This document shows, in pieces, positions 36,650 through 46,265 of a stretch of 64,000 nt of DNA. The translations under genes and the position numbers were made by a program. The DNA is from Geobacter sp. (GTDB lineage: Bacteria > Desulfobacterota > Desulfuromonadia > Geobacterales > Geobacteraceae), in NCBI GenBank assembly GCA_003574885.1, contig PJFC01000004.1:1-64000 (forward strand), given 5' to 3'. Position 1 is the first letter of the stretch. Every line of letters begins with the position of its first letter. Under the pieces are notes generated by a model. It did not search any database. It saw only the letters and a list, made by a program, of their open reading frames with translations, and was not told where the DNA came from.

Positions 36650-37165
36650 CTGGAAGAACGACTGAAAAAGATAAAACTGCTGCTCCTCGATATTGACGGG
36701 GTTATGACCGATGGCCGGATCATCTTCGATTCCAACGGTGTGGAATCCAAGTTTTTCAACGTCAAGGATGGCCATGGCATCAAAATGCTGCAGCGTGCCG
36801 GCATCGAAGTGGGGATCATCTCGGGGCGCCAATCGGTTGTGGTGACCAACAGAGCTGCTGAACTCGGCATTGAACGGGTCTACCAGAAGTCCCTCGACAA
36901 GCTTACCCCCTACCTGAAGATTCTCGAAGACACCGGCCTTGCCGATGAGCAGGTGGCGTTCATGGGGGACGACATCATCGACATCCCGGTCATGCGCCGG
37001 GTCGGCTTTGCCGCTGCTCCCGCCGATGCGGTGGCGGAAGTGTTCCCCTACGCCCACTTCGTGGCGTGCAACCGTGGTGGCTGGGGTGCGGTGCGGGAGC
37101 TCTGTGACCTCATCCTCAAGGAGCAGGGGGCGTGGACGTCCGTCACCGCCCGCTATTTCGATTGA
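36650..37165 (+). CDS. kdsC: Kdo-8-phosphate phosphatase, apparent CTG start
   Basis: A 171-residue HAD-superfamily phosphatase that dephosphorylates Kdo-8-P. The catalytic DxD motif LLLLDIDGVMTDG lies at residues about 11-23 and would be lost if translation began at the first ATG (36704). Upstream in frame there is no ATG, GTG or TTG before a TAG at 36632. A CTG at 36650, seven bases after AAAGGAG, is the only well-placed start. Motif II/III and the IV region (FMGDDIIDIPVMRRVG) are normal. A CTG start or a sequence error must be weighed. It sits just after repeat element copy 2. Confidence 0.88.
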   Translation: MEERLKKIKLLLLDIDGVMTDGRIIFDSNGVESKFFNVKDGHGIKMLQRAGIEVGIISGRQSVVVTNRAAELGIERVYQKSLDKLTPYLKILEDTGLADEQVAFMGDDIIDIPVMRRVGFAAAPADAVAEVFPYAHFVACNRGGWGAVRELCDLILKEQGAWTSVTARYFD

Positions 37166-37417
37166 TTCCCCGGCTTCCGATGTCCATCAATAAAGCCCGC
37201 AACCCGTTTTAGTGCAACTATCTCTCCCCTTCGAAAAAATACCCCCTCTTCCATCTGAAAGATGGTGTTGCGCCTGGTCGGACTGAGTATCTTGTCGGGC
37301 CTTTCGCGGATTTTCCGTTCCTTTTTCAATCTTTGTGCCAATTCCTTCAATGCGCGCCACAAAGCGCTTTACACCCCATTCCCGAGATGGTATACTTCGC
37401 CCGAGAGTGTGTTTCGT

Positions 37418-37984
37418 ATGAACAAAACCAGGCTTTTACTTGCCGTGATCATACTGCTTGCCGGGGGTGCCCTCGTTGCTACCATCGTCCTGAAGGTCGC
37501 CTCGGATAAACGTCAGCCTCCGGTGCTTCCGGGGCTGCCAAAGAACGTCGATGTTTCTCTGCAGAAAATCCACTTTACCGAAACGAGGGATGGCGTCAAG
37601 AAGTGGGATCTCGTGGCCGACAAGGCGGAATACGACAAAGGGCGCGACATGACCCATCTGACAGGTATTCGCATGGTTGTAACGGGGAACCAGCAGACCG
37701 GCGACGTTACCCTTACCGCCGACCGGGGCGACTATGACAACAAGAGCAGGGATGTGAAGCTGAACGGCCGGGTGGTGGCAAAAAGCGCCAGCGGCATGGA
37801 GTTCTCTTCAGCAACGGCAGAGTATGTGGCAGCCACTGGCCTGCTGCGCAGCCCGGACCGGGTTCGGTATGCGGACCGGAAAATGACCCTTGAAGGGGTG
37901 GGGATGGAGATGATGACTGGCACGCGGAACCTGAAAATCCTCCGGGACGTGACGGCAAGCATAAAGAGCGGGGCGGAAAAGTGA
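37418..37984 (+). CDS. lptC: LPS export protein LptC
   Basis: A 188-residue bitopic protein: one N-terminal transmembrane helix (about 5-27, LLLAVIILLAGGALVATIVL) and a periplasmic beta-jellyroll (LQKIHFTETRDGVKKWDLVADKAEYDK in parts, LTADRGDYDNKSRDVKLNG). It takes LPS from the LptBFG extractor and hands it to LptA. The ATG at 37418 is chosen because the membrane helix starts there. Its TGA overlaps the lptA ATG. Confidence 0.88.
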   Translation: MNKTRLLLAVIILLAGGALVATIVLKVASDKRQPPVLPGLPKNVDVSLQKIHFTETRDGVKKWDLVADKAEYDKGRDMTHLTGIRMVVTGNQQTGDVTLTADRGDYDNKSRDVKLNGRVVAKSASGMEFSSATAEYVAATGLLRSPDRVRYADRKMTLEGVGMEMMTGTRNLKILRDVTASIKSGAEK

Positions 37985-38493
37985 TGCGGACCGGTATTGT
38001 GGCTGTTCTTCTCTGCGTGATCGTGGTGACCGGCGTTCTTGCCGCCGGCGATCCTATGAGCAGGCGGAATGATCAGCCGATCAAAATAAAATCGAATGAA
38101 CTGTTCACCGATAATGCCGCCGGCACCGCCACCTTCGTCGGCAAGGTCGTGGCCCGTCAGGGTGATCTTGTCATCTATTCCGACCGGCTCATTGTGCACT
38201 ATGCCGATAAGGACAAGGAAGTGGACCGGGTCGAAGCTTTTGGCAATGTTCGCATTGTCCAGGAAAACCGCCGCGGTGAGGCGGACCATGCCGTGTACGA
38301 GAGACAGTTGGCAAAAATTACCCTCGATGGCGGCAAACCGAAGGTTTCCCAGGGTGAAGATACGGTCACTGGCGAGGTGATCACCTATTTTCTCAATGAT
38401 GAAAAAAGTGTTGCGACCGGAGGAAAGACCGGTCGCGTAGAGGCAACCATACAACCCAAGAGCAAGGGACGGAATGTCGGGACAAAGCCTTAA
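37984..38493 (+). CDS. lptA: LPS transport periplasmic protein LptA
   Basis: A 169-residue exported protein with a signal peptide (about 1-21, cleavage near LAA-GD) and an OstA/LptA beta-jellyroll: [49 protein letters not shown]. LptA bridges LptC and LptD across the periplasm. ATGA overlap with lptC and a 20-base overlap with lptB indicate a coupled operon. Confidence 0.9.
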   Translation: MRTGIVAVLLCVIVVTGVLAAGDPMSRRNDQPIKIKSNELFTDNAAGTATFVGKVVARQGDLVIYSDRLIVHYADKDKEVDRVEAFGNVRIVQENRRGEADHAVYERQLAKITLDGGKPKVSQGEDTVTGEVITYFLNDEKSVATGGKTGRVEATIQPKSKGRNVGTKP

Positions 38494-39214
38494 TCAAACT
38501 CTTTCAACCCGTGGGTTGCGCAAGAGTTACCGCTCGCGAACCGTGGTGAACAGTGTCGACCTCGAAGTTGCGACGGGGGAGGTAGTGGGACTTCTCGGCC
38601 CGAACGGTGCCGGCAAGACCACGACGTTCTACATGGTCGTCGGCCTCTGCCGCCCGGACAGCGGTCAGGTGTTTCTCAACGGCACAGCCATAACCGACCT
38701 TCCCATGTATCAGCGGGCTCGCAGGGGGATCAGCTATCTTCCCCAGGAACCGTCTGTGTTTCGCAAGCTTACCGTCGAGGACAACCTTCTGGCAGTGCTG
38801 GAAACCAGGGACATGGATCAGCGGCAGCGTCGGGAGCGGGCGGACGAGCTCATGACGGAGTTTCGCATCACGCACATTGCCAAAAACCGGGGTTATGCTC
38901 TTTCCGGCGGGGAACGCCGCCGGGTAGAAATTGCCCGTGCCCTGGCCACCGAGCCTTTATTCATCCTTCTTGATGAGCCGTTTGCCGGTATCGACCCACT
39001 GGCGGTGATCGACATCCAGAATGTCATTACCGAGCTCAAGGCGAAGGGAATGGGAATACTCATCTCGGACCACAATGTGCGGGAGACCCTCGGTGTCTGC
39101 GGCAAGGCTTATATTCTTAATGAAGGCGAAGTCCTGGAATGTGGCAACCCTGAACAGATCGCCGCGAGCAGGAAGGCCCGGGAGATCTATCTGGGAGAAA
39201 AGTTCAAGCTGTAG
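38474..39214 (+). CDS. lptB: LPS export ATPase LptB
   Basis: A 246-residue ABC ATPase powering LPS extraction. Walker A is [16 protein letters not shown], signature [15 protein letters not shown], Walker [14 protein letters not shown], switch His in [27 protein letters not shown] is a typical LptB segment. It overlaps lptA and precedes rpoN, the usual order in Gram-negative bacteria. The membrane partners LptF and LptG are not in the window. Confidence 0.95.
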   Translation: MSGQSLNQTLSTRGLRKSYRSRTVVNSVDLEVATGEVVGLLGPNGAGKTTTFYMVVGLCRPDSGQVFLNGTAITDLPMYQRARRGISYLPQEPSVFRKLTVEDNLLAVLETRDMDQRQRRERADELMTEFRITHIAKNRGYALSGGERRRVEIARALATEPLFILLDEPFAGIDPLAVIDIQNVITELKAKGMGILISDHNVRETLGVCGKAYILNEGEVLECGNPEQIAASRKAREIYLGEKFKL

Positions 39215-39303
39215 AGCTGTTCAACGTTCGAGGTCCATAGTTCGGCGCTGAACACTATCAATCTAAACTGAACATTGAACTGATGTCGAGGTCGTAACCA
39301 CCT

Positions 39304-40755
39304 ATGGCCATTGAGATGCGCCAACAGATGAAACTGAGCCAGCAACTGGTGATGACTCCCCAGTTGCAGCAGGCCATCAAACTGCTTCAGCTTTCCCGGC
39401 TGGAGTTGCAGGACGTTGTTCGCCAGGAACTGGAAGAGAACCCCATCCTCGATGAAGTGCAGGAACTGGAAGATTCCCGGGAGGCCGAGCAGCTGGCCCT
39501 GGCTGAGAAGGAAGCGCTGCCCGAATCCCAGGAGGAACAGTTCCAGGAAGTCAAGGCTGGCGAGGAAACCCTCCGGGAGATGGATTGGGACAGCTATCTG
39601 GAGGGGTATAATTACAGTGCCGGCGAGCAGTACTACGACGATGACGACGACCGCCCTTCCTACGAGAACATTCTGACCAAGAAGGGGACCCTGTTCGATC
39701 ATCTCATGTGGCAGCTCAATCTTACCCGTCTTGATGAGACTGAAGCCCGGGTCGGGGCCGAGATCATCGGCAATATCGATGAAGACGGTTATTTCCGTGC
39801 ATCCCTCAGCGACGTTGCGAGCGTCTGCCAGGTGGAAGAACCGTTCGTTGAGGCGGTGCTTGCCCGGATACATGATTTCGACCCTCCCGGCGTCGGAGCC
39901 CGGGACCTGCGCGAGTGCCTTCTCCTCCAGGTGCGGCAGCTCGGCATGGGTGAGAGCCTGGCTGAGGTGATCCTCCAGAACCACCTGAAGGATCTTGAAC
40001 TTCGCAAGTACCGGCAGATAGCCCGAGCCTGCGGGGTGGACGTGGAGGATATTCTGGCTACGGCCGGCTTCCTCTCCACTCTGGACCCGAACCCGGGCCG
40101 GGTGTACGGACAGGAAGAAGTGCAGTACATCTCGGCCGACATCTTCGTATACAAGAACGGCGATGAATACATTGTGGTGCTTAACGAAGACGGGCTCCCC
40201 AACCTGCGCGTCAATCCGCTCTATGTAACCGATGGCAAGGCGGAGCGACAGCTCGATGCGAACACCGAAGAGTATGTCAACGACAAGATGCGGTCGGCCA
40301 TCTGGCTCATAAAGAGCATACAACAGCGCCAGCGGACTATCTTCAAGGTAGCCAAAAGTATCGTCAAGTTCCAGCGGGATTTTCTCGATCGTGGTATTGA
40401 ATACCTCAAGCCGCTGGTTCTGCGGGACGTGGCCGAGGATATCGGTATGCACGAGTCCACCATCAGTCGCGTTACCACCAACAAATACATGCAGACGCCC
40501 CAAGGGCTGTTCGAGCTGAAGTATTTCTTCAATAGCGGCATTTCGACAGGCGAAGGAGACTTCATTGCGTCGGAAAGCGTGAAGAACAGGATCAAGGAAA
40601 TCGTCGAGGCAGAAGACCCCCGCAAACCTTACAGTGATCAGCGGCTTGCCGAACTCCTGGCAGATCACAGCATCAACATTGCGCGGCGCACGGTCACCAA
40701 GTATCGGGAAATGCTCCATATCGGGTCGTCATCGGAACGGAAAAGGCTGTTCTGA
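39304..40755 (+). CDS. rpoN: RNA polymerase sigma54 factor
   Basis: A 483-residue sigma54. Region I (1-50) is Gln/Leu-rich (MRQQMKLSQQLVMTPQLQQ in parts). The acidic region II (about 50-110) is long. The core-binding and promoter-binding domains follow, with the helix-turn-helix near DIGMHESTISRVTTNKYM and the RpoN box ARRTVTKYRE near the C-terminus. It serves the sigma54 activator at 25324-26727 and others elsewhere. The 89-base spacer to lptB contains an inverted GTTCAACGTTC/GAACATTGAAC pair. Confidence 0.97.
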   Translation: MAIEMRQQMKLSQQLVMTPQLQQAIKLLQLSRLELQDVVRQELEENPILDEVQELEDSREAEQLALAEKEALPESQEEQFQEVKAGEETLREMDWDSYLEGYNYSAGEQYYDDDDDRPSYENILTKKGTLFDHLMWQLNLTRLDETEARVGAEIIGNIDEDGYFRASLSDVASVCQVEEPFVEAVLARIHDFDPPGVGARDLRECLLLQVRQLGMGESLAEVILQNHLKDLELRKYRQIARACGVDVEDILATAGFLSTLDPNPGRVYGQEEVQYISADIFVYKNGDEYIVVLNEDGLPNLRVNPLYVTDGKAERQLDANTEEYVNDKMRSAIWLIKSIQQRQRTIFKVAKSIVKFQRDFLDRGIEYLKPLVLRDVAEDIGMHESTISRVTTNKYMQTPQGLFELKYFFNSGISTGEGDFIASESVKNRIKEIVEAEDPRKPYSDQRLAELLADHSINIARRTVTKYREMLHIGSSSERKRLF

Positions 40756-40890
40756 GGCGACTGACGGGACGCAAGCCGTCTCACTATTCCCAGTTTCGGG
40801 GTGCGTGGCCCCGGCAGCACTTCAATGGGCAAAGCCGAACGCACGTGCCACGGAACGCGAACCACTGAACACATCACAAGGAGGCATTTT

Positions 40891-41436
40891 ATGCAGATTG
40901 CAACCACATTCAGGCACATGGAGCCGAGTGAAGCCCTGAAAAGTTACGGGGAAGAAAAGCTGGACCGGGTTAAAAAATATATCGATGAGCCGATTGCTGC
41001 CCAGGTATTTCTGACTGTAGAAAAGATCCGGCACTCGGCCGAAGTCACCATTACGGCCAAGGGGATCACCATCAAGGCGGCGGAAGAGACAAACGACATG
41101 TATGCCGCCATCGACGCCGTGGTGGACAAGATCGAGCGGCAGCTCCGCCGTTACAAGGAACGGATCAAGGCGCACAAGCCGGCCGCTGATAGCCGTGATC
41201 GGCAGGTTCGCAAGACGGTCGTCGAGGCGGAGAGTATCGATCAGAACCAGCAACCCGTGGTCATCAAGTCGAATACCTTCTCCATCAAGCCGATGTCGGT
41301 TGACGAGGCAGTCATGCAGATGGACCTCCTGCACAAGGATTTTCTCGTCTTTACTGATGCGGGAACCGAGAACATCAACGTTGTTTACCGCCGTAAGGAC
41401 GGCAACTACGGCCTTATCGAGCCCACCAAGGGTTGA
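40891..41436 (+). CDS. hpf: Long-form ribosome hibernation promoting factor
   Basis: A 181-residue HPF. The N-terminal S30AE domain (about 1-100, MQIATTFRHMEPSEALKSY) binds the 30S decoding centre. After a linker the C-terminal dimerisation domain (about 125-181, FSIKPMSVDEAVMQMDLLHKDFLVFTD in parts) drives 100S ribosome formation. The ATG at 40891 follows CAAGGAGG. Its location behind rpoN is conserved widely; expression in starvation is expected from family knowledge. Confidence 0.94.
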   Translation: MQIATTFRHMEPSEALKSYGEEKLDRVKKYIDEPIAAQVFLTVEKIRHSAEVTITAKGITIKAAEETNDMYAAIDAVVDKIERQLRRYKERIKAHKPAADSRDRQVRKTVVEAESIDQNQQPVVIKSNTFSIKPMSVDEAVMQMDLLHKDFLVFTDAGTENINVVYRRKDGNYGLIEPTKG

Positions 41437-41442
41437 TCTGCA

Positions 41443-41910
41443 GTGTTCATGGAACTGAGTGCCCTGCTGCAGCCGGCAGACATCATTGCCGACCTGACGG
41501 CCACCTCCAAGGATGATGTCCTGGTGGAACTTGCCGGTCTGATTGCCGAGCGCCATCCAGGGCTGGACCGGGATGAGCTTATCCGGGTTCTGATGGAGAG
41601 GGAGCGGCTGGGAAGCACCGGCATCGGCGATGGTATTGCCGTCCCCCACGGCAAGCTGAAGCAGGCGCGTGAGCTGGTTCTGGCGTTCGGTCGCAGCAGG
41701 AGCGGTGTTGAATTCAGTTCCCTCGATGGGCGGCCTGTGCACTTGTTTTTCGTGCTCATTGCACCCCAGGATGCCGTTGGCAGCCACCTTAAAATGCTTG
41801 CGCGGATTTCCCGGCTCCTCAAGGACCCGGGGGTTCGCCGCAGGCTCATGGAAACGGCGGACGCCGTGACGATTCATCAGATAATCCAGGATCGGGACAG
41901 CCGCCAGTGA
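41443..41910 (+). CDS. ptsN: PTS nitrogen regulatory EIIA protein
   Basis: A 155-residue EIIA domain of the fructose/mannitol type. The phosphorylatable His lies in GIGDGIAVPHGKL (about residue 69). GTG 41443 follows AAGGG at usable distance; ATG 41449 is an alternative. It ends by overlapping hprK. No EIIB/EIIC sugar permease gene is near, so the protein is probably regulatory. Confidence 0.92.
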   Translation: MFMELSALLQPADIIADLTATSKDDVLVELAGLIAERHPGLDRDELIRVLMERERLGSTGIGDGIAVPHGKLKQARELVLAFGRSRSGVEFSSLDGRPVHLFFVLIAPQDAVGSHLKMLARISRLLKDPGVRRRLMETADAVTIHQIIQDRDSRQ

Positions 41911-42866
41911 ACACGATCAGTCTTTCCATTCAGGATATGCTGGAGGACCGGGAGTACGGTCTCGACCTGGCCCTCCTCGCCGGCGGAGCGGGACTTACCC
42001 ACCGGCTCCACAGCTCCCGCATCCAGAAACCTGGCCTGGCCCTCACCGGCTACACTGAACACCTGCATCCCGATCGCCTCCAGGTGTTGGGGAATACGGA
42101 AATCTCCTATCTCCAGCAGCTCCCTGAGTCCGAGGCGATCAGCTTCATCGCCAATCTCTGTTCGTTCCCCATATCCTGTTTCGTCGTCACCAAGGGGCTC
42201 GACCCCCCATGGTTTCTCAAGCAGGAGGCGGAAAAGGCCGGTGTTCCGCTCCTCGGCACGTCGTTGCAGTCTTCCACCTTTATCTCTCTCATCACAAAGT
42301 TCCTCGAAGAACGGCTCCTCCCCACCACCAACATCCATGGAGTCCTTGTGGACGTGCTTGGAGTCGGGGTTCTTCTGCTGGGGAAAAGCGGGATCGGCAA
42401 GAGCGAGTGCGCCCTCGACCTGGTCATCCGGGGACACCGGCTGGTTGCCGATGACGTTGTCTACGTCAAGAAGAAGGTTCCCCTGGCGCTGGCAGGCCAG
42501 GCCGGCGCGGCAATACAGCATCTCATGGAGATCCGCGGCCTCGGCATCATCAATATCAAGGACCTGTACGGTGTTTCGTCCATCCGGGAGAAGAAGATCA
42601 TCGACATGGTGATCGAACTTATGGAATGGGATTCTGCCCAGGAGTACGACCGGCTTGGCATCGATGACCAGCGCTATACCATCCTTGGCGTCGATCTCCC
42701 CTATCTTAAAATACCGGTCCGTCCCGGGCGCAACCTTACTTCCATCATCGAGGTGGCGGCGCGCAACCACCTTCTCAAAGGGATGGGGTACCACTCGGCA
42801 CGTGAGTTCCAGGAAAAGCTCCTGGCACGCATGGAACTTCGTCCCCTTGGCGACGAGGTGGAATAG
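41907..42866 (+). CDS. hprK: HPr kinase/phosphorylase
   Basis: A 319-residue bifunctional enzyme that phosphorylates or dephosphorylates HPr on serine. The P-loop GKSGIGKSECAL lies at about 158-169, followed by HRLVADDVVYV. The family signature EIRGLGIINIKDLYG is near 205. The GTG start overlaps the ptsN stop. HPr in this cluster carries the target Ser in NGKSIMGIM, so the two fit together. Confidence 0.95.
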   Translation: MNTISLSIQDMLEDREYGLDLALLAGGAGLTHRLHSSRIQKPGLALTGYTEHLHPDRLQVLGNTEISYLQQLPESEAISFIANLCSFPISCFVVTKGLDPPWFLKQEAEKAGVPLLGTSLQSSTFISLITKFLEERLLPTTNIHGVLVDVLGVGVLLLGKSGIGKSECALDLVIRGHRLVADDVVYVKKKVPLALAGQAGAAIQHLMEIRGLGIINIKDLYGVSSIREKKIIDMVIELMEWDSAQEYDRLGIDDQRYTILGVDLPYLKIPVRPGRNLTSIIEVAARNHLLKGMGYHSAREFQEKLLARMELRPLGDEVE

Positions 42867-42867
42867 C

Positions 42868-43728
42868 ATGCGGATAGTCATCATCACGGGCCTTTCTGGT
42901 TCCGGCAAATCCACGGCGGTCCGGGTTCTGGAGGATGAAGGGTTCTTCTGCCTCGACAACCTTCCCATCACCCTTTTCCCTACCTTTGTGGAGCTCGTTG
43001 ACAGGTCCAAGGACAAGGTGCGAGACGTGGCGCTGGTGATGGACATCCGTGGTCGCGACTTCCTGGAAGGCTACGAGCAGGTGTTTCAGCAAATCCGGGA
43101 CGCAGGGCACACGGTCGAGATCATCTTCTTCGATGCTACCGACGAGGTACTTATCCGCCGTTTTTCCGAGACCCGGCGACGGCATCCCGTCCAGGAGAGC
43201 GGCGGTTCCGTGCCCGAGGGGATTCGCCTGGAACGTGAGCTCCTTGCCGGTCTACGGCGGCTGGCGACCCTGGTGGTCGATACCTCGGAAATGAACGTCC
43301 ACCAGCTCAAGGAGCAGGTCAGTGCCCGTCTCAAGGGAGAGGTGGGACCGGCCGGCATGACGGTCCATCTCCAGTCCTTCGGCTATCGCTACGGGCTCCC
43401 CCTGGAGTCGGACCTGGTGTTCGACGTCCGTTTTCTTCCCAATCCCCACTTCGTCCCGGAACTGAAGCCGTTTCCCGGGACCGACCCGCGGGTCATCGCT
43501 TTTGTAATGGAAAAGCCGGCGACCGCAACCTTTCTCGCAAAACTGCAGGAGATGCTCGAATTCCTCATTCCCGCCTACCGGCAGGAGGGGAAATCGTACC
43601 TCACCATCTCCATCGGTTGTACCGGCGGGCGGCACCGTTCTGTCGTTATCACCGAGCAGATGCGCGTTTTTTTCAATGACAGGAATGTTCAGGTAAAAGT
43701 AACTCACCGCGATGTTGATAAGGGATGA
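42868..43728 (+). CDS. rapZ: RNase adapter/nucleotide-binding protein RapZ
   Basis: A 286-residue P-loop protein. Walker A is GLSGSGKST (8-16); Walker B region ALVMDIRGRDF. The C-terminal domain has DVRFLPNPHF and the invariant IGCTGGRHRSV. In enteric bacteria RapZ controls amino-sugar metabolism by directing RNase E to a small RNA; in this lineage the role may be different. It starts one base after the hprK stop. Confidence 0.93.
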   Translation: MRIVIITGLSGSGKSTAVRVLEDEGFFCLDNLPITLFPTFVELVDRSKDKVRDVALVMDIRGRDFLEGYEQVFQQIRDAGHTVEIIFFDATDEVLIRRFSETRRRHPVQESGGSVPEGIRLERELLAGLRRLATLVVDTSEMNVHQLKEQVSARLKGEVGPAGMTVHLQSFGYRYGLPLESDLVFDVRFLPNPHFVPELKPFPGTDPRVIAFVMEKPATATFLAKLQEMLEFLIPAYRQEGKSYLTISIGCTGGRHRSVVITEQMRVFFNDRNVQVKVTHRDVDKG

Positions 43729-43732
43729 CACA

Positions 43733-44128
43733 ATGACAGGACTGGTACTGGTAACGCATGCGGGGCTGGCCCGCGAACTGCTGGCGGCTGCCGAGATAAT
43801 CATGGGAAAGATAGAACGTGCCGAGGCGGTCTGTATCAGTGCCAGCGACCCGGTGGAAGCCATCCGGGACGCCATCACGGAGGCTATCGGCAAGGTGGGT
43901 GGTGAGGGAGTCATTGTCATGACCGACATGTTCGGCGGCACCCCTTCCAACATGAGCCTTTCCTTCCTGGAAGAGAACCGGTTGGAGGTGGTGACGGGGG
44001 TCAACCTCCCAATGGTAGTCAAATTTGTCACCGACCGCACGAAGCAGGGAGTTGCCGCATTGGCTGAAACCCTCAAGGAATCGGGCCGCCAGAGCATTCT
44101 GGTGGCTGGCGACTATCTGAAGAAATAG
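43733..44128 (+). CDS. PTS mannose-type EIIA domain protein
   Basis: A 131-residue EIIA(Man)-like protein. The phospho-accepting His is in LVLVTHAGLARELL (about residue 9). GEGVIVMTDMFGGTPSN is the other family signature. AAGGGATG precedes the ATG. It is encoded alone, without EIIB, EIIC or EIID, so it is likely to be a regulatory phospho-carrier partner of HPr rather than a transporter part. Confidence 0.9.
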   Translation: MTGLVLVTHAGLARELLAAAEIIMGKIERAEAVCISASDPVEAIRDAITEAIGKVGGEGVIVMTDMFGGTPSNMSLSFLEENRLEVVTGVNLPMVVKFVTDRTKQGVAALAETLKESGRQSILVAGDYLKK

Positions 44129-44145
44129 GGACAGGTACACGGATC

Positions 44146-44412
44146 ATGCTCGAAGAAGACTTTCTCATAGTCAATAAGCTGGGGCTCCATGCCCGGGCGT
44201 CGGCCCTGCTGGTGAAGACCTCCAGCCAGTTCACGTCGGAGATAAAGATCGAGAGGGAAGGGGTGTCGGTTAACGGCAAGAGCATCATGGGGATCATGAT
44301 GCTCGCCGCAGCCAAGGGGACCACTATCCGGGTTACGGTGGAGGGGGACGACGAGGCCCTCGCCATGTCTACCCTGGGAGAGCTGATCAGAAATGGGTTC
44401 GGCGAAGAGTAA
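44146..44412 (+). CDS. ptsH: HPr phosphocarrier protein
   Basis: An 88-residue HPr. The catalytic His is in NKLGLHARASALLV (about residue 16) and the regulatory Ser, target of HprK, in NGKSIMGIMML (about residue 47). Its last 20 bases overlap ptsI, suggesting coupled synthesis. It accepts phosphate from Enzyme I and passes it to the EIIA proteins encoded just upstream. Confidence 0.95.
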   Translation: MLEEDFLIVNKLGLHARASALLVKTSSQFTSEIKIEREGVSVNGKSIMGIMMLAAAKGTTIRVTVEGDDEALAMSTLGELIRNGFGEE

Positions 44413-46162
44413 CAACAGGCTGCTGCAGGGGGTCGGTGCGTCCCCCGGCATTACCATCGGGCAGGTCCGGATTACGGACCGGCGTCGGGTGGTGGTGAAC
44501 GAGGAGCGAATCGGTGTCGGCGAGGTTGCCGCAGAGATCGGGCGTTTCAAGGATGCCCTGGCCAAGGCGAAGCAGGAACTCCTCCAGGTCAAGGACGACC
44601 TGGCAGCCCGGCGCGGGCCGGAACACCTCTACGTGCTCGATACCCATCTGCTGATCCTGGACGACAGCATGCTGACCCGGGAGACCGTGGCGTTCATCGA
44701 GGAGGAACTGATTAACGCCGAGGCTGCCTTGAAACGGACTCTCGCCCGGTTCAAGGAGTTCTTCGCCGGAATCGAGGACGAGTATCTGCGCGAGCGGAGC
44801 GGCGACGTGGAAATCGTCGTGGAGCGAATCCTTCGCCACATGGTCGGTCAGGGTCAGGAATCGCTTACCGATGTGGCACTGGAAGGGAAGGTGGTCATCG
44901 CCGCACATGACCTCTCCCCTGCCGATATCCTTCAGATCGACAAGGAAAGCGTCATCGGTTTCGTCACCGACCTGGGGGGGAAGACCTCCCACTCGGCCAT
45001 CCTTGCCCGGGCACTGGAGATACCGGCGGTGGTCGGCCTGGAGCGGATTACCGCCGAGTTGACGAACGGCGATACCCTCGTCATTGACGGCACCACCGGC
45101 GTCGTTGTAATCAATCCCGACCATGAAACCTTCCGCGACTACCTGAAGCGCAAGCAGCACTACGAATATATGGAGCGGGAGCTGCGGAAGTACCGGGACC
45201 TCCCCGCCGAGACCACCGACGGTTTCAGGATGCGGCTCAAGGGGAACGTGGAGTTTACCGAGGAGGTTCCTTCCCTCAAGGGACACGGCGGCGAGGGGAT
45301 CGGCCTCTACCGGACCGAGATCCTCTTTTTCAACCGACCCGTTCCCCCCGACGAAGAGACCCAGTACACCGCCTACGCTGCCATGGTGAAGGCCATGGCC
45401 CCCCATCCCGTCACCATCCGCACACTGGATGTTGGGGGAGACAAGTTCGTTGCCGACCTGAATCTGGCCGACGAGCTGAATCCGGCCCTCGGCGTCCGTG
45501 CGATCCGGCTCTCCCTCCGCCGCCCCGATATCTTCAAGGTGCAGCTGCGGGCTGTTCTCCGTGCCAGCGCCCTGGGAAAGGTCCGGATGTTTTTTCCCAT
45601 GATCTCCGGGGTGGCCGAGATCCGCACGGTCAAGTCGCTCCTTGAGGAGACCAAGGCCGAACTCCGGCAGGAAGGGGTGGCATTCGACGAGGCGATCGAG
45701 ATCGGCATCATGATCGAGATTCCTTCCGCCGTCATCATCGCCGATCTGCTGGCCAGGGAAGTTGACTTCTTCAGCGTCGGCACCAACGACCTCATCCAGT
45801 ACTCCCTCGCTATCGACAGGACCAACGAGCACCTCTCGGACCTCTACGAACCGCTTCACCCGGCGGTTCTCCGCTCTCTCAAGATGGTGGTCGATGCGGC
45901 CCACGAGGCCGGCATCGACGCCTGCATCTGCGGCGAAATGGCCGGCGAGCCCGAATATCTCCCTATCCTCCTGGGACTCGGTTTCGACGAACTCTCCATG
46001 AACGCCATCTCCATCCCCCGGGTCAAGAAGATCCTCCGTCGCTGCAACAGAGCAGAGGCAGAGCAGCTCGTCTCCCGCGCCTTTACCTTCTCCACTGCCC
46101 AGGAAGTTCTCTCCTTTCTCCAGAGCGAGATTGCCGCACATTATGCCGATAGTTTCGACTGA
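44393..46162 (+). CDS. ptsI: PTS Enzyme I
   Basis: A 589-residue phosphoenolpyruvate-protein phosphotransferase. The phospho-His is in GGKTSHSAILARA (about residue 201). The PEP-binding domain has GIGLYRTEILFF, DVGGDKF, MFFPMISG, GIMIEIPS, DFFSVGTNDL and EMAGEPEYLP. Length is close to the usual 575. With HPr, HprK, EIIA(Ntr) and EIIA(Man) it makes a complete phosphorelay without a visible sugar permease. Confidence 0.96.
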   Translation: MGSAKSNNRLLQGVGASPGITIGQVRITDRRRVVVNEERIGVGEVAAEIGRFKDALAKAKQELLQVKDDLAARRGPEHLYVLDTHLLILDDSMLTRETVAFIEEELINAEAALKRTLARFKEFFAGIEDEYLRERSGDVEIVVERILRHMVGQGQESLTDVALEGKVVIAAHDLSPADILQIDKESVIGFVTDLGGKTSHSAILARALEIPAVVGLERITAELTNGDTLVIDGTTGVVVINPDHETFRDYLKRKQHYEYMERELRKYRDLPAETTDGFRMRLKGNVEFTEEVPSLKGHGGEGIGLYRTEILFFNRPVPPDEETQYTAYAAMVKAMAPHPVTIRTLDVGGDKFVADLNLADELNPALGVRAIRLSLRRPDIFKVQLRAVLRASALGKVRMFFPMISGVAEIRTVKSLLEETKAELRQEGVAFDEAIEIGIMIEIPSAVIIADLLAREVDFFSVGTNDLIQYSLAIDRTNEHLSDLYEPLHPAVLRSLKMVVDAAHEAGIDACICGEMAGEPEYLPILLGLGFDELSMNAISIPRVKKILRRCNRAEAEQLVSRAFTFSTAQEVLSFLQSEIAAHYADSFD

Positions 46163-46235
46163 TTTTTTGACGCTTTGTTTATTCCCCCCTCTGCGTCAAT
46201 GGTTCCCACCAGTCCCCACTCCCCTTGTTTCATCC

Positions 46236-46265
46236 TTGACAAATCCCCGGCCCCGGTGCTAAAAA
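46236..46265 (+). promoter_or_regulatory. Promoter of metK
   Basis: TTGACA (46236-46241), 18-base spacer, and TAAAAA with a TG extended -10 (46257-46265). No SAM riboswitch was recognised in the short 5' leader. Confidence 0.5.

Noticed and set aside
36704..37165. kdsC starting at the first ATG
   Set aside because: This would remove the DxD catalytic motif that is intact upstream in the same frame.
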